A DNA stretch of 54,662 bases from assembly GCA_030424665.1 (NCBI GenBank), contig JAUHWN010000009.1:1-54662 (forward strand), in the 5' to 3' direction. The DNA comes from Bdellovibrionia bacterium. Lineage in GTDB: Bacteria; Bdellovibrionota; Bdellovibrionia; Bdellovibrionales; JAGQZY01. Of the stretch, positions 44,307 to 52,998 are shown one piece after another (the first letter of the stretch is position 1; each line of letters begins with the position of its first letter). The notes below the pieces were generated by a model that worked only from the letters and a program-made list of their open reading frames with translations, did not search any database and was not told the DNA's origin. The position numbers and the translations under genes were made by a program.

Positions 44307-45328
44307 ACGTTCCTAATGTTATTGATGGTGCGATGAGGTTTCTTAGAATTCTTGAGGAGCTCGAGCGAGGTCTCGAGGATTTTCTTGAACAAGAAAATCC
44401 ATTTGATCGTTATTACAAAGACTTAAGAGTCATAGCCTTTCGTTTAGAGGTTTTGGGTAAAGTCTACAGAAAGTTAGATCCCCGGTTTGAGGAGATTCGG
44501 ATTCAAGCCAAACTCTTAGAAGATGCGCTCGGCGCTTACGATCTAGAAAAGGAACTTCTGGAGTTTTTGGCTGAGGCCAACTCGGAACTGGGGGCTGAAT
44601 TTCAACACAGAGACTACTTGGTAGATGCCGTCGGTAATGGTCAACTCATGCAAATGGGCTTTATTTCTGATCACATTGAAAATGATTGGCTCAAGAAAGA
44701 TCGGGTCGGGCAAATCCGCTCGCAGATCATTGATTTTTCATTCTTCGAGAATAATAAGGACAGGGAGTTCTTTGGTAATCGCCTTGCAAAACGTCTACTG
44801 AAGCTTCAGGAGCGGATTGATCAGGATTACTACCCCCATGAAGAAATAGAAGTGGGCACTCATAAATTGAGGCGAGAAATTCGATATATTGCTATGATGA
44901 TTCAGTTCGCCGATGGACTCTTTACATTAGAAAGTGAGAGTTCATTTCACAGGAAGATTGAAAAAGAATTTTCACATTATCCACTGGATGAAATTCGCAA
45001 GAGCCGGTTTGTTCAATTGCCAAAGCCAGCAGTGAATAAAGAGATTCCACTGGCACAAAGCCCTTACCTTGTTACAACCCATTACATTGACCTTCTTGGA
45101 AAAGCAAAGGACTGGGGTGGGTGGATCGATCAAATTGCCGCCGTTTTTGATCGGTCAGAGAATCTTTCTCTCAACCTTACACCCGAACATTACGCCCACG
45201 ATATAGTCAGTCGGGTTTCTGGTTTTGAAGAAGCTAGCGAAACCCATAAAGAATTGCAGAAGGAAATTACCGATTCACAGATATTTTCTCGTTGGGCTAC
45301 TGACATCCAGAAAGAGATTATTTCCTAG
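44303..45328 (+). CDS. Helical protein, CHAD-domain-like
   Basis: A 341-residue all-helical protein starting with TTG. HKLRREIRYIAMMIQFADGLF in the middle resembles the H-x-x-R-K-x-x-R-x-x-RY helix of CHAD domains, which bind polyphosphate. Further basic helices are less conserved. The similarity is only partial, so it could be an unrelated helical bundle. It is coupled to the 104-residue protein before it. Confidence 0.55.
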   Translation: MNVPNVIDGAMRFLRILEELERGLEDFLEQENPFDRYYKDLRVIAFRLEVLGKVYRKLDPRFEEIRIQAKLLEDALGAYDLEKELLEFLAEANSELGAEFQHRDYLVDAVGNGQLMQMGFISDHIENDWLKKDRVGQIRSQIIDFSFFENNKDREFFGNRLAKRLLKLQERIDQDYYPHEEIEVGTHKLRREIRYIAMMIQFADGLFTLESESSFHRKIEKEFSHYPLDEIRKSRFVQLPKPAVNKEIPLAQSPYLVTTHYIDLLGKAKDWGGWIDQIAAVFDRSENLSLNLTPEHYAHDIVSRVSGFEEASETHKELQKEITDSQIFSRWATDIQKEIIS

Positions 45329-45368
45329 GCATAATCGTTGTCAGATAGATAGGATGCTTCTCGAAATT

Positions 45369-45403
45369 GACACGATATTGCTACCAAAAGGAAGCTTCTA
45401 CCG
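45369..45403 (+). repeat. 35-bp interspersed repeat, copy C
   Basis: Identical over 35 bp to B3 (43946-43980): GACACGATATTGCTACC, AAAAGGAAGCTTCTACCG. It sits in the 130-bp spacer before the HIT gene. Confidence 0.85.
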
Positions 45404-45458
45404 GCTCTTGTGCCAAAGGCCTTTTTAAGTCAATCTAGGTGGGGTAAGGAGTTCAATC

Positions 45459-46166
45459 GTGGCCAAGAGTTCAAAAAAGAAAACAAAAGCTTCCAAGAAG
45501 AAAGTCGCTAAGAAAAAGGCGTCAAAAGCGAATTCGGCTCGACTGGCTCAAAATTTGCCTAAGAAGAAGCCCCAAAAAAAGGCAAAGAAGAAGGCAAAGA
45601 AAGTCCTAATTACTTCAAAGAGCGAGGCCAGAAAGCTTCGAAGTGCCTCTGTCCACGATATCTGGCCCGGGGAGCGGGAGCTTATTGAAAAACCGGAGCG
45701 CCTCAAATACGTGCGCAAACTCGTCAAACCCAAGGGGTGTGTTTTCTGCAAGGCGGCAAAGCGGGGTGTGAGTTTTGAGAGTCTTTGTTTGTATAAGGAC
45801 GACAAGGCCATGGTGGTTCTCAATAAATATCCCTACAACAACGGACACCTCTTGGTCTTGCCGGTTCAGCATAATGGCGAAATGGACCGCTTGGACGAAG
45901 ATATTTACCTTCGCGTCACAAAGCTGCTGAGAAGAGCCTCGGCCATCGTTAAAGAGGCCTATGAATGCGAGGCCTTAAACGTGGGCCTGAATCAAGGGTC
46001 CATGGCGGGAGCTGGAATTCCAGATCACCTCCACTTTCATTTAATCCCCCGTTGGCGAGGGGATACGAACTTTTTTCCTTTAATCGCCGATACAAAAGTG
46101 GTTATCGAAACACTTGAGCAAAGCTATGCCCGTTTGATACCTTATTTCGAGAAGCTCAAACTCTAG
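45459..46166 (+). CDS. HIT-family nucleotide hydrolase/transferase with Lys-rich tail
   Basis: A 235-residue protein. The C-terminal 145 residues form a HIT domain (GCVFCKAAKRG, VLNKYPYNNGHLLVLPVQH, and the catalytic His triad DHLHFHLIPRW), close to AP4A-hydrolase/phosphorylase-type HIT proteins. The first 65 or so residues are Lys/Ala-rich (KKKTKASKKKVAKKKASK), an unusual extension. It starts with GTG behind TAAGGAG. Confidence 0.88.
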   Translation: MAKSSKKKTKASKKKVAKKKASKANSARLAQNLPKKKPQKKAKKKAKKVLITSKSEARKLRSASVHDIWPGERELIEKPERLKYVRKLVKPKGCVFCKAAKRGVSFESLCLYKDDKAMVVLNKYPYNNGHLLVLPVQHNGEMDRLDEDIYLRVTKLLRRASAIVKEAYECEALNVGLNQGSMAGAGIPDHLHFHLIPRWRGDTNFFPLIADTKVVIETLEQSYARLIPYFEKLKL

Positions 46167-46174
46167 GAGAGGAA

Positions 46175-46966
46175 ATGCAGCGCGGTGGCATGAACTTACA
46201 AATGATGGCTCCCATGACCCCCATGGTGAAGAAACTGCTCATCGCAAATCTCTTCATATGGTTTGTTGTTCAGGTCATCATCGAGGGGCAGTTTTTCAGC
46301 GGTCAGCCCTTTACTCTTTTCTTTTCGTTTAGTCCGGCACGTCTCATCGAGAGCTTCAATATCTGGACGCCATTTACTTATATGTTTCTGCACGCCACGA
46401 GTCCCATGCACATCCTAATGAATATGTTGGTCTTGTGGTGGTTTGGTGGCGAATTAGAGCAGAAGTGGGGAACCCGCTTTTTCACACTCTATTATTTCGT
46501 GTGTGGGGTTGGAGCGGCATTGCTCTATAGCATTATTGTCGTGATTGCCATGCTCGCTAAGGCTAGTCAGCCCGTCCTGTGGACCGCTCCGGTAATCGGT
46601 GCCTCGGGTGCTATTTTCGGCCTCCTTTTGGCGTTTGGGATTATCTTTGGCGAACGGGTGATTTATCTTTTTATGACGATCCCTATAAAGGCGAAGTATT
46701 TCGTGATGATCATTGGGATGATTGAAATTGTTTCAAGCCTCAATACCGGGGTGTCAGGAGCCTCTTCGACGGCGAATCTGGCTCACCTTGGGGGCTTGGT
46801 CACAGGCTTTCTCTTTCTGATCTTTTGGACTCGCTATAAAGGGCAAAAGAAGACGAAAAAGCCTAAGCGCGGTGGACGCAAGCTGAAACTCGTGGTAAAC
46901 AACGACAACAAAGTCAGGGTCGAAGACGAAGATGATGGCGGGGATGGTCCCCGATATTGGAATTAG
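46175..46966 (+). CDS. Rhomboid-family intramembrane serine protease
   Basis: A 263-residue membrane protein with six or seven helices. The catalytic Ser lies in PVIGASGAIFGLL and the catalytic His in TANLAHLGGLVTG. FLHATSPMHILMNMLVLWWFGGELE is the typical H-x-x-x-N region. The C-terminal tail is basic and then acidic. It starts 9 bp after the HIT gene, behind GGAGAGG, so they form an operon. Confidence 0.93.
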   Translation: MQRGGMNLQMMAPMTPMVKKLLIANLFIWFVVQVIIEGQFFSGQPFTLFFSFSPARLIESFNIWTPFTYMFLHATSPMHILMNMLVLWWFGGELEQKWGTRFFTLYYFVCGVGAALLYSIIVVIAMLAKASQPVLWTAPVIGASGAIFGLLLAFGIIFGERVIYLFMTIPIKAKYFVMIIGMIEIVSSLNTGVSGASSTANLAHLGGLVTGFLFLIFWTRYKGQKKTKKPKRGGRKLKLVVNNDNKVRVEDEDDGGDGPRYWN

Positions 46967-46974
46967 GAGGCATT

Positions 46975-47301
46975 GTGGCTTACATTCACGATCAAATGCA
47001 AAAATTAAAGTTTGATAACCGCATGGTGAATATCAATCTCAAGCGAGGGACTCTTACAGAAGAAGAGCTTAAGCAACACCGAGACGGCCAGCCCGATGAA
47101 TCTGCAAAAGTAGAGCGTTTCAATCTCGAAGAAGATATTAAAGATGCCTCTTCCCTAGAAGCCCACGAAGGTAATTCTCAAGATCACTCATCGCCATTTG
47201 TTGAGGATCAATCGCAAATGAATCAAGGGATGGAATCATCAAATCCATTTGGCCAAGGCATGGGTGGAAATGATCCCAATCAAGGTGGAAATACTTTCTA
47301 A
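46975..47301 (+). CDS. Small acidic, disordered protein following rhomboid gene
   Basis: A 108-residue hydrophilic protein. After AYIHDQMQKLKFDNRM it has LKRGTLTEEELKQHR and then a Gln/Asn/Gly/Ser-rich, probably disordered C-terminus (GQGMGGNDPNQGGNTF). GTG 46975 follows AGGAGG by 4 nt; it is 8 bp after the rhomboid stop, and a bidirectional terminator follows. Unknown. Confidence 0.65.
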   Translation: MAYIHDQMQKLKFDNRMVNINLKRGTLTEEELKQHRDGQPDESAKVERFNLEEDIKDASSLEAHEGNSQDHSSPFVEDQSQMNQGMESSNPFGQGMGGNDPNQGGNTF

Positions 47302-47321
47302 AGTAAAACCACATACTCAAT

Positions 47322-47353
47322 AAAAAAAGCGCCACTTCAATGGCGCTTTTTTT
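47322..47353. terminator. Bidirectional rho-independent terminator
   Basis: AAAAAAAGCGCCA (47322-47334), loop CTTCAA, TGGCGCTTTTTTT (47341-47353): a perfect 13-bp stem with A-tract and T-tract, so it works in both directions. It separates the rhomboid operon (+) from the large repeat protein gene (-). Confidence 0.94.
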
Positions 47354-47377
47354 ATGCTTTAATCGACTTGGTACGAC

Positions 47378-50300
47378 CTAATTTTCGTTGAGAGTACCAT
47401 CGATAGTACCGACGAGACTGGCATCAGGATCGGTCTGGTCTCCGTGGGTTGGAATCGTCGCATGAATTCGCGTGGGACGATCACAAGAGATCATAAAGCT
47501 ATCTCCAGAGCGAACAAACTGACCTTGGTCTCTCCATCCTGCGGCTTCTTCTAGGTGAGATTGACGGCTCGCTATCAGTTGATCAACGACGCCTTGTGCT
47601 CGCGCTGCATCGGATACGAGCTGGGCAAGATCGGCCTCCTGTTGTTCGCTCGGCTCCTCTGGAAGAGTTGCCCTAAAATCCCTGAGTTCAGCACTAATCT
47701 CCGCAAGGCGGGCTTGCTCTCTTTGGATGGACTCGTCTAAGTTCTGACCTGACATGAGGTAAAACTCTCGACGGGAGCGATAACTTTCAGTACGTCCATA
47801 GAGACCTTCACCTTCAGATCCGCCCATGTCGTAGTAAAACAGTGTGGGCTCACCATCGTGATTAAAGCCACCGTGAGTGAAAATCATTTGATTCGTTCGA
47901 TTAAGCTCTTCCCTCTCTTCGTCCGTAGGGCTAGGGATGGGATCGGTAATTGTCGTACATCCGCCGAATTCTCCCGTCTGAACAAGAGCGGGAAGAAAAG
48001 CGCTGTCGATGTGTTCTCTCATTTCACGATTATAAAAATCTGTGGGGTCATTATTTTCGGGGGCATCCGCATTAAGAGTACAGTATTGAGGTCTCAATTC
48101 CATTCTCTCATTACCTTCTTCGAGGCAGGCGTGGAGTTGGCCAGTCAGGTTGTCTTCTGGAAAGACTTGGCCATTATCACCCGGAACCCCTTGGCCTGGC
48201 GCGAGTCCATTAAGTGCTCTTAATACCTCACCTCGACTTGATTTTAATCCATTCTGGCCTTCGCACATACTTTGCTGGAATTGTTCTTTACTCATTCCAT
48301 AAAGTGCCTGAAAAGAGGAGTCATCTCCACCGCCACCTAAAATAGAACGGATATGTGTTTGATGGGCGAGTATCTCTCGTGCATTCATCTGACTAAAATT
48401 GTAAGTTTCTTCACCACAGTAACCGAGCTGTTGTGCGATTTCATTGGCTGTCAAAGCGCTTCGAGTTCGATCGCCTGAGTAGCAGGTTCTGGCTATTACA
48501 GAAACAAGATCTAAGTATCTCGTTGAAACTCTCTTTGTATTGAGCTGATCAGGATTGAGCTCATTGATTTGTAGGTCAAGAGAGCAGGCTACGCAGCTTC
48601 CTACCCCTTGCGGGAAGAAGTTTGTCGATTCTCCACTAGAATTAACGACCTGATTTCTACCATGACACATGTGAACTGTAGTAGGAGTTTCGACATAGTC
48701 TGGGTAAACAACAGGATTTGCTTCTTGGCCGGGCAAAACAATTGCTGATGGATTCACTTCTCCTTCGGGGACAACTGTTTCTGCGTCAGCATCGGCAATG
48801 ATGACCTCTTCAGCATCGGCTTCAGGGGCGGCAGCGATTCCCGATACCTCTGTACAGTCATTGTCAGTACAAGTTTCAGTTTCATCCACTTCCGGTTCTG
48901 GAGCGGCAGCTTCAGCATTGCTTCCTGCAGCAACAACTTCTTCGGTTTCAGCTGCAGGAGGCTCAGCACCGTACTCCACCGCTCGGCCGAGTTCATCATT
49001 CCAAACATAGTCAACGAGGCAGTCGCGATCGAGATTGAAAATTTCTTGAGTTGCCGGTTCACAGATCGTGTCACAGTCAACGTCGACGACACCTTCGGGT
49101 CTATTGGAGTCACAGACTCCATTATGAACGGACCAACGTGTGTCATCTGCGGCGGCCACTTCAGCCTCAGGGTCAGGAGTCATAACCTCTTCAGTTTCAG
49201 CTACAGCTGGAGTTCTATTGGCAGGATCGACTTCTTCCCAAGTATATTCGAAGCAGTCGCGATCGAGATCAAAAATTTCTCGGGTCGGTGGCTCACAAAC
49301 GGCATCGCAGTCGACGTCCGTTTGTCCGCCTTCCCAGCGTTGGCAGTTACCATCGTGAACAGCCCAGCCATTTTCTTCAACACCGGTTTCGGGTGCAGGA
49401 CCGACAGCTGTTTCGACCACAGGAGCTGATGCACCAATCTCAACGGCTTGACCGAGATCTGCATTCCAAGTGTAATCAACTCGGCAATCGCGATCGAGAT
49501 TGAAAATTTCCTCTGATGGGGGCTCACACACGGTATCGCAATCAACATCAGTGACATCATCGGGCAGGCCAGATTCACATCTTCCATCATGGGTGGCCAA
49601 ATGAGCGTATTGGTTAGGGACTTCACCTGTTTCAATTGCTGCCGCAGCAGCAGCTGCTGCTAGTCTATCTTCGCATTCTGTATCGCCTGCAGCACATTCA
49701 CCTTCACCATCGACAAGTGCTTCGGCGTTGGCTGGTTCAGGTGCAGGAGCTGCTGCAACAATCGCACGGGCCTCTTGCGGAAAATCAAGTTCGAGGCGAG
49801 CCAGTCGATCTCTAATTGAACGGCACTGATAGGCCTGACTGTTTCCACAGTAGTCATCAATAAAAGTCTGCATTTCTGAAATATTTTGATAACCGGTTTG
49901 CGGGTTAGCTATGAGCTGCTCAACAATCGCACGGGCCGGAAAGCCTCGGTCTGAGTAGTACTGATCTTGGCAATTGCGAAATGCTCTACGACCTCTGTTG
50001 GTGCAGTATCCGTTTCCGTGGCTTCCCATTCCAAAAATTGCGGGATTACAAAGAATTTGTCCAGCAGAACACTTGAGTTCGCCATTCCAAGTTCGAAAAG
50101 GTTCTTCATTAGGACCAATACCCTGACCACTACCATTGCTCGGAACACAATAAGGACGTCCGAAACCAGGATGCTCTTGGTAGGTAGAAGGCCATCCGGC
50201 ATAGAGACAACGATCACCGACATTAGCGGCCATGGCCTCTTGAAAGAGTCCATTGAGTAGAGCCACAAATGGATTTTCAGGTTCGTTGAGAGCAAAATCT

Positions 50301-50890
50301 CTTGGATTTTTCTTAAGCATCTCTTTTTGAATTTTTATAAGGCTATCACGTAAAGCCATGGCATAGCGAAGTTTGGTTCGTTGGTTGGCAAACTTCCACA
50401 TACCCAAAGTAACATTGAAGCTTTTCTTGCCTTTGGCGAGTTTTCTCTTCAATTTTGAGAGTTTCATCACATTGCGAGCATCTCTTCGCATTTTTAAGTG
50501 CTTCTTCTTAATGCTTAGGTAAGCGCTTTTACGAGCCTTTTTCTGTTTGAGGGCTTTAATCTTTGCCTTGCTCAGTTTTGATTTTCTCAGCTGACTGTTT
50601 CGAGCCTTAGAGTTCTTTGAAGCGATTTTTCTTTTTTGCGCTCTTTTCTTCATGCGAAGTTTTTTGAGATATTTTTGTCTCTTAAGTTTGCTGTATCTTT
50701 GCGCGCGTTTCGATTTTTTTGAAGACTTCTTTGTAAGTTTTTTACTAACTTTTTTGAGCTGAGTACGTTGGATTTTTGTTTTGCTAGTCTTCGGACTTCC
50801 GTATGAAATCATAGGAATCATTCCCACGATTACAATTATGATGATCATTAGCGCTGGCAAATCATTGTGCCACCTATTATTGGAATTCAT
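47378..50890 (-). CDS. Giant Lys-rich and Cys-rich exported protein with internal repeats
   Basis: A 1170-residue protein. A membrane/signal segment (residues about 12-30, ALMIIIIVIVGMIPMIS) precedes a 140-residue Lys/Arg/Ser-rich region (about 32-170). Then come Cys-rich parts (GDRCLYAGWPS, LCNPAIFG, DDYCGNSQAYQCR). Three tandem repeats (about residues 430-645) each contain the pattern DVDCDxxCEPPxxEIFxLDRDC followed by Tyr/Trp, separated by Ala/Glu/Pro linkers. The C-terminal 450 residues are Cys-containing and helical. Cys in an exported acidic setting suggests disulfides or metal sites. No known family recognised. Likely a cell-envelope or surface protein. Confidence 0.75.
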   Translation of the reverse strand: MNSNNRWHNDLPALMIIIIVIVGMIPMISYGSPKTSKTKIQRTQLKKVSKKLTKKSSKKSKRAQRYSKLKRQKYLKKLRMKKRAQKRKIASKNSKARNSQLRKSKLSKAKIKALKQKKARKSAYLSIKKKHLKMRRDARNVMKLSKLKRKLAKGKKSFNVTLGMWKFANQRTKLRYAMALRDSLIKIQKEMLKKNPRDFALNEPENPFVALLNGLFQEAMAANVGDRCLYAGWPSTYQEHPGFGRPYCVPSNGSGQGIGPNEEPFRTWNGELKCSAGQILCNPAIFGMGSHGNGYCTNRGRRAFRNCQDQYYSDRGFPARAIVEQLIANPQTGYQNISEMQTFIDDYCGNSQAYQCRSIRDRLARLELDFPQEARAIVAAAPAPEPANAEALVDGEGECAAGDTECEDRLAAAAAAAAIETGEVPNQYAHLATHDGRCESGLPDDVTDVDCDTVCEPPSEEIFNLDRDCRVDYTWNADLGQAVEIGASAPVVETAVGPAPETGVEENGWAVHDGNCQRWEGGQTDVDCDAVCEPPTREIFDLDRDCFEYTWEEVDPANRTPAVAETEEVMTPDPEAEVAAADDTRWSVHNGVCDSNRPEGVVDVDCDTICEPATQEIFNLDRDCLVDYVWNDELGRAVEYGAEPPAAETEEVVAAGSNAEAAAPEPEVDETETCTDNDCTEVSGIAAAPEADAEEVIIADADAETVVPEGEVNPSAIVLPGQEANPVVYPDYVETPTTVHMCHGRNQVVNSSGESTNFFPQGVGSCVACSLDLQINELNPDQLNTKRVSTRYLDLVSVIARTCYSGDRTRSALTANEIAQQLGYCGEETYNFSQMNAREILAHQTHIRSILGGGGDDSSFQALYGMSKEQFQQSMCEGQNGLKSSRGEVLRALNGLAPGQGVPGDNGQVFPEDNLTGQLHACLEEGNERMELRPQYCTLNADAPENNDPTDFYNREMREHIDSAFLPALVQTGEFGGCTTITDPIPSPTDEEREELNRTNQMIFTHGGFNHDGEPTLFYYDMGGSEGEGLYGRTESYRSRREFYLMSGQNLDESIQREQARLAEISAELRDFRATLPEEPSEQQEADLAQLVSDAARAQGVVDQLIASRQSHLEEAAGWRDQGQFVRSGDSFMISCDRPTRIHATIPTHGDQTDPDASLVGTIDGTLNEN
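48955..49610 (-). repeat. Three in-gene coding repeats (DVDCD...LDRDC units)
   Basis: Each unit is about 230 bp apart and encodes D(V)DCDxxCEPPxxEIFxLDRDC. The nucleotide cores at about 49030-49045, 49258-49275 and 49488-49505 are alike (CGATCGAGATTGAAAATTTC). The repeats are conserved in Cys and Asp positions but diverge in the linkers. Coordinates are approximate. Confidence 0.75.
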
Positions 50891-51019
50891 TGATCACTCC
50901 CTTTTTCGCTTACTTCTATTGTGAAGGAATCACTGAAATATTCGATACTTGAGGGAGTTTGCGTCTCAGTTTGAAACGTTTTCTTTTGAAACTATTTTTT
51001 TTGTGGAGATCAATTTTTC

Positions 51020-51042
51020 ACAGCGACAAAAATGGTCGCTGT
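51020..51042. terminator. Hairpin in the spacer below the L,D-transpeptidase gene
   Basis: ACAGCGAC-AAAAATG-GTCGCTGT is an 8-bp perfect stem with a short T-run only on the plus strand. As the genes on both sides are on the minus strand, it is at best a weak terminator for the gene ending at 51086, or an element of the leader of the large protein gene. Confidence 0.4.
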
Positions 51043-51085
51043 TTTGCTGTCGAAATTTTAGTGGGTTGTAAAAAGTTTTGGAAAC

Positions 51086-52228
51086 CTAGTTAGGAATCAC
51101 ATCTTTGCCGCATTGGATGAGGTTTTGGCACATACTCACCATAGAACGTCCTCTTAATTCGTCGAGAGCAAGGCGACTTCCATCTTTCTTCCAATGTTCA
51201 CCGAGAATTTTATAGGCTCCGTTTTCTTTCTTGAGATAAAGAGTTTTTTGCCCAAAGTCGGAGTATTCATTAGATGAATACTTCTGCACGAATCGGACAA
51301 TGACTTCATTTTTGTGTTCGTAAATAACGGGGCGGGAAAGCTGAACTCCGATGGTCTGATAGCGTTCACTGAGGTCCCTTTTATATTTTTCCCACTTCTC
51401 TTTGTTCATGCCCAGAGATTTAAATTGGGAGTGATAATATTTGATGTAAGTATCGATATCACCTTGAACCCAACTTTGGCGCCAGTTTTCGACGAGCTGA
51501 TTCAGTTCTTTTCTTAGATTCTTGGCCTCTTTCCGACTTCGCATTTTGACGTTCTCTTGAATGATAACGGGAGTAAAGCCAGGTTTGTAATAGGGGTGAA
51601 GGTTCTTAATAATCTCATCCCTAACAACCACACAACCCCTAGAGCCTCGGCGCAGGGACACCGTATCGGGAACGGCGTGAAGCCAAATTCCACTTCCGGT
51701 TTTGCGTTCTAACTTGTCATAGAAATTGGGGTAGTCGAGAGTAAAGGCACGACTCCCATATCGCGAAAAGTCGAGTACTTCTGCTTCGTACTTTTCGAGC
51801 ATAAAATAAATGCCTTCAGGGGTCGCCTTATCGCCAAGAATTTTTTTATCCGATTGGTTTTTGCCAATATCTGCAGTGTAGGCGGCGACTCTTTTTACTC
51901 CCATAGGAGTTTCTTCCCAAATACTGAGTACGCGATCCGCTTTATCAACGATGAAAACGTAAGGAGAAAAGTAATTGGATTCCTTACCCAATTGAATGAG
52001 TCCCTCAGGAATAGAGTTCAATCCGTACTGACTCAGATCTCTCTGTTCAAACTTTTGGTCCTCTGGAGAAATGGATGAGGTTTCTTCATTGGCGTCGTCC
52101 TGATCATCGGAAACCAAATTCGTTTCGCTTTGTTGCTTCTGCGCATTGGACTCTAAGTTCGTGGCCTCATTGGCCATGGGACTTAAGCTAAGAAGAAAAG
52201 TGATCAAAATGACAAATAAATTACGCAT
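51086..52228 (-). CDS. L,D-transpeptidase (YkuD) with C-terminal NTF2-like domain
   Basis: A 380-residue exported protein with signal peptide (LFVILITFLLSLSPMANE). A YkuD domain covers about residues 85-225: SPYVFIVDKADRVLSIWEE, GDKATPEGIYFM, and the active site with His in GIWLHAVPD and Cys in RRGSRGCVVVRDEI. L,D-transpeptidases make 3-3 crosslinks or attach proteins to peptidoglycan. Residues about 250-365 resemble an NTF2/SnoaL-like fold (ENWRQSWVQGDIDTYIKYYHSQF, IVRFVQKYSS, ENGAYKILGEHW), possibly for substrate binding. No target is known. Confidence 0.88.
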   Translation of the reverse strand: MRNLFVILITFLLSLSPMANEATNLESNAQKQQSETNLVSDDQDDANEETSSISPEDQKFEQRDLSQYGLNSIPEGLIQLGKESNYFSPYVFIVDKADRVLSIWEETPMGVKRVAAYTADIGKNQSDKKILGDKATPEGIYFMLEKYEAEVLDFSRYGSRAFTLDYPNFYDKLERKTGSGIWLHAVPDTVSLRRGSRGCVVVRDEIIKNLHPYYKPGFTPVIIQENVKMRSRKEAKNLRKELNQLVENWRQSWVQGDIDTYIKYYHSQFKSLGMNKEKWEKYKRDLSERYQTIGVQLSRPVIYEHKNEVIVRFVQKYSSNEYSDFGQKTLYLKKENGAYKILGEHWKKDGSRLALDELRGRSMVSMCQNLIQCGKDVIPN

Positions 52229-52423
52229 ATCACCAACCGTCAGTTAATACCTTATTTTAAGGGGCTCAGAGGCATCTGCCAATGAGACTCGGCCAAAGTC
52301 CATCAACTTATTCACTATTGAGACACTTTATCGACCTAGACTTTGGTAAAAGTGTTGCAAAATACTTCTCTCAATTCAAAGGATTCCATTGAGTTAGCCT
52401 AGCGTCATTCCGAAAAGAAAGTG

Positions 52424-52933
52424 ATGGCAGAGAATCCAGAAGGGGCTGAAGCGCCCAAAGGTCGAAACATTAAAAAGCTGCTCTTGCAGGTATTTGCCCT
52501 CCTTAACCTTGTGGTTATGGGTGGGGGAGCTTATTTGGTATACACCATGACCATGGGATACAAGCCTCCGATGCTTACAGAGCAGGATATCTTCATGGAC
52601 ACGCAGTTCCAAAAGCAATTCGAGAAGGGTGATCCTATTCTCTATTCCCTCGAGCCCTTTACTGTGAATCTATTAACACCGCGTCATGTGATTAATCTCG
52701 AAGTCTCCATCGAACTTCTGGACGAGGATGGTTTTGAGGAAGTTATCTCAGAGAATCCAAAGGCCCGTGACGCCATAGTTAGAATTCTCAATAAAAAAGA
52801 AAAAAAGGATCTTGAAAATATTCAGGGAAAACTTTTTTTAAAAGACCAGATCACGGTCGCAATTAACGATTTCCTCGACGAGGGTGTAGTTAAAGACGTC
52901 TACTTTTCACGCTTTGTTGTACAAGCTCGGTAA
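52424..52933 (+). CDS. FliL-like flagellar basal-body protein
   Basis: A 169-residue protein with one N-terminal membrane helix (LLQVFALLNLVVMGGGAYLVY) and a periplasmic domain with the FliL pattern: ILYSLEPFTVNLLTP, INLEVSIELLDEDG, AIVRILNKKEKKDLEN, and the final KDVYFSRFVVQ. FliL sits around the stator of the flagellar motor. No other flagellar gene is adjacent, so it could be a FliL paralogue. Start at ATG 52424 (GTG 52421 is possible). Confidence 0.85.
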   Translation: MAENPEGAEAPKGRNIKKLLLQVFALLNLVVMGGGAYLVYTMTMGYKPPMLTEQDIFMDTQFQKQFEKGDPILYSLEPFTVNLLTPRHVINLEVSIELLDEDGFEEVISENPKARDAIVRILNKKEKKDLENIQGKLFLKDQITVAINDFLDEGVVKDVYFSRFVVQAR

Positions 52934-52998
52934 ATCTAACCACAGCATATATTGACCCTTCCAAGGCTCTGTTTAGAATAAGATCTTGGAGGAAAATT

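Noticed and set aside
48955-49610. Regularly spaced repeats in the large protein gene
   Set aside because: Spacing of about 230 bp in frame and conserved amino acids show coding repeats, not an array or mobile element.
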